From Pseudomonadota bacterium (lineage in GTDB: Bacteria; Desulfobacterota; Desulfobulbia; Desulfobulbales; Desulfocapsaceae): a stretch of 35,722 nt of DNA. How positions within the stretch are numbered: the stretch's first letter is position 1; the number at the start of each line of letters is the position of its first letter. Below the pieces are notes generated by a model. That model was not told the DNA's origin and searched no databases. It was given only the letters and a program-made list of their open reading frames with translations. Location: assembly GCA_018820855.1 (NCBI GenBank), contig JAHJNL010000073.1, positions 1 through 35,722 of the forward strand, given 5' to 3'. Position numbers and translations under genes: made by a program. Shown here piece after piece: positions 31,628 through 35,722 of this stretch.

Positions 31628-34600
31628 ATGGTTAAACAACTGTTATCTGTATCCAGGGGAAAGATTATGCAACTCCTTCTTTTTGTGCCAGTGTTCTTCA
31701 TCCCGGCCCTGGCCTATGGCCAACCTGGTTTTAGCTTGGAGTTCTCTCCATCCACCATCGGACCGGGAAGCATTGCCACCCTGCAATTTACCATCAACAA
31801 TATTGAATTGCCCCTGGCCACCGAGTTGAGCTTTACCGACACCCTGCCTGACGGGGTCACCATTGCCGCACCTGCTCAGGCACGTTCCGAATGCGGCGGA
31901 ACCCTGGATGCACCTGAGGGGGGGAGCATCATCACCTTCAGCGGAGGAACGGTTGCTGGTTCCGCTTCCTGCACGCTTCAGGTGGACATCATCTCTGCTA
32001 CTGCCGGTACGCATACAAATGTCACGGGAGACCTGACCTCAACTGCAGGTAACAGTGGTACGGCCACAGGGGATCTGACTGTGGCCCTTGACCGGCCGGG
32101 TTTTTCCAAAAAATTCTCGCCGACTTCCATTTCCCTGGGCGGCCGGTCAACCCTGACCTTCACCATTGATAATAGCGCGAACACGAATACGGCTGCTTCG
32201 TTGCAATTTACCGACAATTTCCCTGTTGGACTGGTTGTCGCCAATCCGGCCAATGCCTCCACCACCTGCACCGGGGGGACCATAACCGCAGTGCCTGGAG
32301 CCAGTGTAGTCTCGTACGGTGGTTTCGATAGCATTGTCGGGGCTCAGGCAAGCTGCAGCGTGACTGTCGATGTCACTGTTGCCGCTATCGGCTTACTCGG
32401 CAACACTACTGGTGACCTTACTTCAACATATCTAACAAGTAAGAGCAGTGGCAAGGCAGGCGCGGTCCTGGAGGTCACAGCCGGCAAGATCCATCTTGAC
32501 AAAACCTTCCTGGATAATCCGGTCTCAGCGGGAGGGACAACAAAGCTCGCATTTACTCTCAGCAATTTTGACCGGGTGCTGTCCGCGACCAATATCAGTT
32601 TCACCGATGACCTTGATGCCAGTCTGTCCGGCCTTGCAGCGGTTGGATTGCCCCTAACGGAGCCCTGTGGTCCGGGCTCTCAGCTCTCCGGCACCAACCT
32701 CCTGACCCTTACCGGTGCCAGTCTGGCCCCGGAGGAGACCTGTGCCTTTGAGGTGATCCTGCAGGTACCGGTAGCGACTGATACCGCAGCCTATCCTAAT
32801 GTGACCTCCGCTGTTACTGCGGAACTGGACGGTCAGTCCGCAGAATTCCCAGGTGCGGCTGACATCCTTTTTGTTAATGAAGCACCCGTCCTTACCAAGA
32901 AGTTCCTGACCAATCCTGTCGGGGCCGGGGGAACCACCACCCTGGAATTCACCATAACCAGTATCAGCCCGATATCAGGAGCGACAAGTATTGCCTTTAT
33001 CGACGAGTTGACCACCTTTCTCCCGTTTCCGGTTTCGGTAATTCTCCCACCAACTCCTGATCCTCCCTGTGGCGATGGATCCGCCTTGACGCTCGTCAGC
33101 GTGGGTGCAAACCTGCAAGCACTGTCGTTCACCGGTGGCTCTCTTGCTGCGTCCGGCCAGGCCGGGGACTCCTGTACCTTCACAGTTGATATAGACATCC
33201 CGGGTGGTGTGCCTTCCGGAATATATCTGAATGTCACTGAACCCATTACCGCCATCGTGGGTGATTTTCCTCAGACCGGTGCCGTCGCCTTCGATACCCT
33301 GACCGTCGCTGGCAGTCCGACCCTGAGCAAGGCCTTCACCAATGATCCGGTTTTGCCGGGTGATACGGTTACCCTTCAATTTACCCTGAGTAATGCCGGG
33401 GAGGTAAGCGGTGACGCTACCTCTATTTCCTTTACCGATGATCTGGACGCTGCTCTTTCCGGGCTTGTTGCCACAGGGCTTCCCATATATGATATCTGTG
33501 GGGTTGGCTCAAGTCTCTCTGGAACTTCCCTTCTCAGTTTTAATGGAGGTGGCCTGGCTGCTGGTGCATCCTGTACATTCAGCGTCACTCTTCAGGTGCC
33601 TGCGGATTCAATTTCCGGGAAATATACCAACACGACAAGCAGCGTTGCCGCAATGGTTGCAGGAATATCTGTTTTGGCCGACCCGGCTCAGGATGATCTG
33701 CAGATCAGCGGTCTGTCGGTGACGAAATCCTTTACAGATGATCCGGTCATCCCCGGTGATACGGTCACTCTCGAATTTATCCTTACCAATCAGCTTACCA
33801 CCCAGTCGATAACTGGAATTACCTTTAGTGATAATCTTGCCGCTGCCCTGGCCAATCTTGCCGCCACAGGTCTTCCCATGAATGATATCTGCGGGACCGG
33901 CTCTACCATTACGGGAACCTCAAGTCTCAGTTTTACGGGTGGCAATCTTGGGCCCCAGGAATCCTGTACCTTCAGTATATCCCTTCAAGTCCCCCAGAAT
34001 GCAGCATCCGGTACCTATGTCAACACAACAGGTTCGATAGTGGCTAGCGTAGATGGAAATCCGTTTGTCCTCGATCCCGTAACTGCAGATCTTGTTGTCA
34101 ATGGTGATTTTCTGCAGTTGAGCAAGTCCTTCATCGACGATCCGGCAATTCCTGGGGAAACGGTCATCCTTGAGTTTATCCTTACTAACCTGCACACCAG
34201 CCAGTCTGCTACAGGCCTTGCTTTTACCGACGACCTTGATGCAGCCCTGGCAGGGTTGGCGGCAACCGGTTTACCGGCAGCCGCCTGTGGGGGGACGTTG
34301 AGTGGTACGGGCCAGCTGGACTTTACCGGCGGCTTTCTCGCCGCCGACGCATCGTGTACCTTCAGTGTCGAACTCCAGGTGCCAACCGGTCTGCCTTCCG
34401 GAACCACGGCCATTAACACCACCAGCCAGGTGACCGGAATAATTAATGGTCTGGAGGTGACAGGTACTCCTGCCAGCGATGTTCTGAAGGTGAGTGATCT
34501 GATCCTTGCCAAGTCCTTCAGTGGCAAGGGCAGGGCAGGAGAAATGGTGACCCTGAGTTTTACCCTGCAGAACAACAATCTGACAGAGACGGCCACTGAT

Positions 34601-35335
34601 CTGCGATTTTCCGATGAGTTAGACACCATGCTTCCCGGAACTGTAGCCATTGGCCTGCCAAGAGCAGATGTCTGCGGGACGGGTTCACTGGTATCCGGCA
34701 CAGGGATACTCTCCATCACCGGTGTCACCTTGAGCCCTGGGTCGGCATGCACCTTTAATGTGGATCTTCTCCTGCCATTAGATACTTCGCAGGGATCTTT
34801 TCTCAATATCACCAGCCCTCTTACTTATTCAGGGCAGGAAGTCGCCATCCCGGCCACAGCCATTCTGGAGGTGGACAATGACCCGGACAAAGACAGCATC
34901 CTAGACCAAAATGACAATTGTCCGAATATATGGAACCCGGACCAGGCGAATAATGACAAAGACAGTCAGGGGGATGTCTGTGACTTGGACGATGACAACG
35001 ATATTGTAGCCGATATCGCGGACAACTGCCCACTCACGGCAAATCCATACCAGGCTGATTTTGATGGTGATGGACTAGGAGACGCATGTGATCTGGATGA
35101 CGATAACGATGGAATGCCAGATACCTGGGAGATTTTCAATGGTTTGAAACCCTACGATCCATCCGATGCAAACCAGGATGATGATGGTGACGGCTTTACC
35201 AATCTGAAAGAATACCGTTTCGGTTCCGATCCCACCGTGTTTGATATGGACCTGAATAATAACGGTGTACCCGATCTGGTGGATGGCAGAAGAGGAGCGA
35301 TCCCCTCACTCTGGCATCTGCTTCATCAGAAGTAA
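31628..35335 (+). CDS. Large secreted surface protein: eight Ig-like repeats plus thrombospondin-3-type calcium repeats
   Basis: The 1235-residue product starts at ATG 31628 (AAGGAG upstream). A Sec signal peptide (MVKQLLSVSRGKIMQLLLF to PALAYG) comes first. It then has eight tandem repeats of about 128-144 residues beginning near 34, 161, 292, 424, 568, 700, 833 and 962. Each starts with a version of (L)SKSFTDDPVIPGDTVTLEF and includes FTDDLDAALSGLAATGLP and a Cys pair about 23-35 residues apart. They look like DUF11-type beta-sandwich repeats. The last 150 residues carry Asp-rich thrombospondin type 3 calcium motifs (DNCPNIWNPDQANNDKDSQGD, DLDDDND). No membrane anchor or sorting motif was seen. 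Likely an adhesin or matrix protein. Confidence 0.85.
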   Translation: MVKQLLSVSRGKIMQLLLFVPVFFIPALAYGQPGFSLEFSPSTIGPGSIATLQFTINNIELPLATELSFTDTLPDGVTIAAPAQARSECGGTLDAPEGGSIITFSGGTVAGSASCTLQVDIISATAGTHTNVTGDLTSTAGNSGTATGDLTVALDRPGFSKKFSPTSISLGGRSTLTFTIDNSANTNTAASLQFTDNFPVGLVVANPANASTTCTGGTITAVPGASVVSYGGFDSIVGAQASCSVTVDVTVAAIGLLGNTTGDLTSTYLTSKSSGKAGAVLEVTAGKIHLDKTFLDNPVSAGGTTKLAFTLSNFDRVLSATNISFTDDLDASLSGLAAVGLPLTEPCGPGSQLSGTNLLTLTGASLAPEETCAFEVILQVPVATDTAAYPNVTSAVTAELDGQSAEFPGAADILFVNEAPVLTKKFLTNPVGAGGTTTLEFTITSISPISGATSIAFIDELTTFLPFPVSVILPPTPDPPCGDGSALTLVSVGANLQALSFTGGSLAASGQAGDSCTFTVDIDIPGGVPSGIYLNVTEPITAIVGDFPQTGAVAFDTLTVAGSPTLSKAFTNDPVLPGDTVTLQFTLSNAGEVSGDATSISFTDDLDAALSGLVATGLPIYDICGVGSSLSGTSLLSFNGGGLAAGASCTFSVTLQVPADSISGKYTNTTSSVAAMVAGISVLADPAQDDLQISGLSVTKSFTDDPVIPGDTVTLEFILTNQLTTQSITGITFSDNLAAALANLAATGLPMNDICGTGSTITGTSSLSFTGGNLGPQESCTFSISLQVPQNAASGTYVNTTGSIVASVDGNPFVLDPVTADLVVNGDFLQLSKSFIDDPAIPGETVILEFILTNLHTSQSATGLAFTDDLDAALAGLAATGLPAAACGGTLSGTGQLDFTGGFLAADASCTFSVELQVPTGLPSGTTAINTTSQVTGIINGLEVTGTPASDVLKVSDLILAKSFSGKGRAGEMVTLSFTLQNNNLTETATDLRFSDELDTMLPGTVAIGLPRADVCGTGSLVSGTGILSITGVTLSPGSACTFNVDLLLPLDTSQGSFLNITSPLTYSGQEVAIPATAILEVDNDPDKDSILDQNDNCPNIWNPDQANNDKDSQGDVCDLDDDNDIVADIADNCPLTANPYQADFDGDGLGDACDLDDDNDGMPDTWEIFNGLKPYDPSDANQDDDGDGFTNLKEYRFGSDPTVFDMDLNNNGVPDLVDGRRGAIPSLWHLLHQK

Positions 35336-35632
35336 GAAGAGGATGGAGTGGCTCAGCTTTCAGCAGACTTACGCTCTTTGTCGACAGAGATTTCTTGGCA
35401 AAGAGTATACCATCCCTGATGGTTGGGGACTGACGTGCACCATGTATCCGTGTTCCACAGAGGTTTGTGTTTGGGCAACGCCAGCCCTGTGAAGTTCCAC
35501 AATCATTGCTGTTGGGCAAAGAGTCACGATCTTGGAGGCAGGATTGTGTAGATAGCGGAGACAAAAGAATGTGTCGAGGCAATCTGTTTTTCAGTGGCAT
35601 TGGAAGTGGTTCGGTGATGCGCCTTCCACCCA
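35336..35632. other. 297-bp gap after the surface protein gene
   Basis: No convincing coding frame or strong terminator was found. Two similar TTGGGCAA motifs (about 35470 and 35513) are the only repeat seen. The open frames here on both strands lack a ribosome binding site and recognisable protein. Confidence 0.35.
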
Positions 35633-35722
35633 TCATCTCATCGTGAGCAGCAAGCCTCCGGTGAAGAGGACAAGCGCTGCACCAAAAATAAAGAGTTCAG
35701 CAAAGGCAGCCGAGTGCTTGAC
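35633..35722 (-). CDS. C-terminal end of a membrane protein (enters from right edge)
   Basis: On the minus strand the last 29 codons are VKHSAAFAELFIFGAALVLF then TGGLLLTMR, with TGA at 35635-35633. The segment FIFGAALVLFTGGLLL forms a clear transmembrane helix ending in a short positively charged tail. The family cannot be determined from this fragment. Confidence 0.55.
   Translation of the reverse strand, partial: VKHSAAFAELFIFGAALVLFTGGLLLTMR

Overview
The window looks like a chromosomal segment of a sulfate-reducer-type Desulfobacterota bacterium, most likely Desulfobulbales. This is inferred from the mix of genes (futalosine-type menaquinone gene mqnA, sigma-54 activator, fliW, thrombospondin-3-type surface protein), a moderate G+C content and the gene orders. 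No species-level claim can be made from sequence reading alone. LAYOUT: (1) 1-890 holds the first codons of an IS4-type transposase leaving the left edge, then mostly unexplained DNA ending in a terminator. (2) From about 12354 down to 894 almost everything is on the minus strand and is core information-processing DNA. In transcription order this is 4.5S RNA (ffs), dnaX, ebfC, recR, tRNA-Val(GAC), thrS, infC, rpmI, rplT, pheS, pheT, ihfA, a merR-type regulator and tRNA-Pro(GGG). This is the classical dnaX-ybaB-recR cluster followed by the classical thrS-infC-rpmI-rplT-pheST-ihfA cluster. (3) 12430-14560 is an accessory island: a secreted protein of four exact-period 65-residue repeats, a frameshifted small secreted-protein gene, and tRNA-Ser(GGA). 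(4) 14564-21304 carries tadA, a sigma-54 activator with a degenerate receiver domain, an orphan trpB-trpA pair, a lone fliW, and a 546-residue protein with a GalT/HIT-like signature. (5) 21620-28225 is a complete tripartite RND efflux operon (tetR, periplasmic lipoprotein adaptor, inner-membrane pump, outer-membrane factor) with a good promoter and a tandem direct repeat that could be the repressor operator. (6) 28334-29889 carries a small methyltransferase and mqnA. (7) 30003-30830 is the decayed remnant of an RbbA/YhiH-like ABC ATPase-permease. (8) 31043-35335 carries a stand-alone glycogen-binding-type (CBM48-like) small protein and a 1235-residue secreted repeat protein. A truncated membrane-protein gene enters from the right edge. 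MOST INTERESTING SIGNALS: (a) a previously unlabelled 15+10+15 nt conserved hairpin element, present in two copies 22 kb apart on opposite strands. Each copy lies in the leader of a gene and in that gene's sense orientation (thrS and the CBM48-like gene). Fixed spacings, a variable apical loop and compensatory changes in the outer stem suggest a structured leader RNA or a mobile palindromic element. (b) A run of exactly nine A residues forming three Lys codons in dnaX, positioned to yield a short gamma-like product by slippage. (c) An ATT start codon for infC behind a strong Shine-Dalgarno sequence, as in E. coli. All calls come from reading the sequence; no database search was possible.
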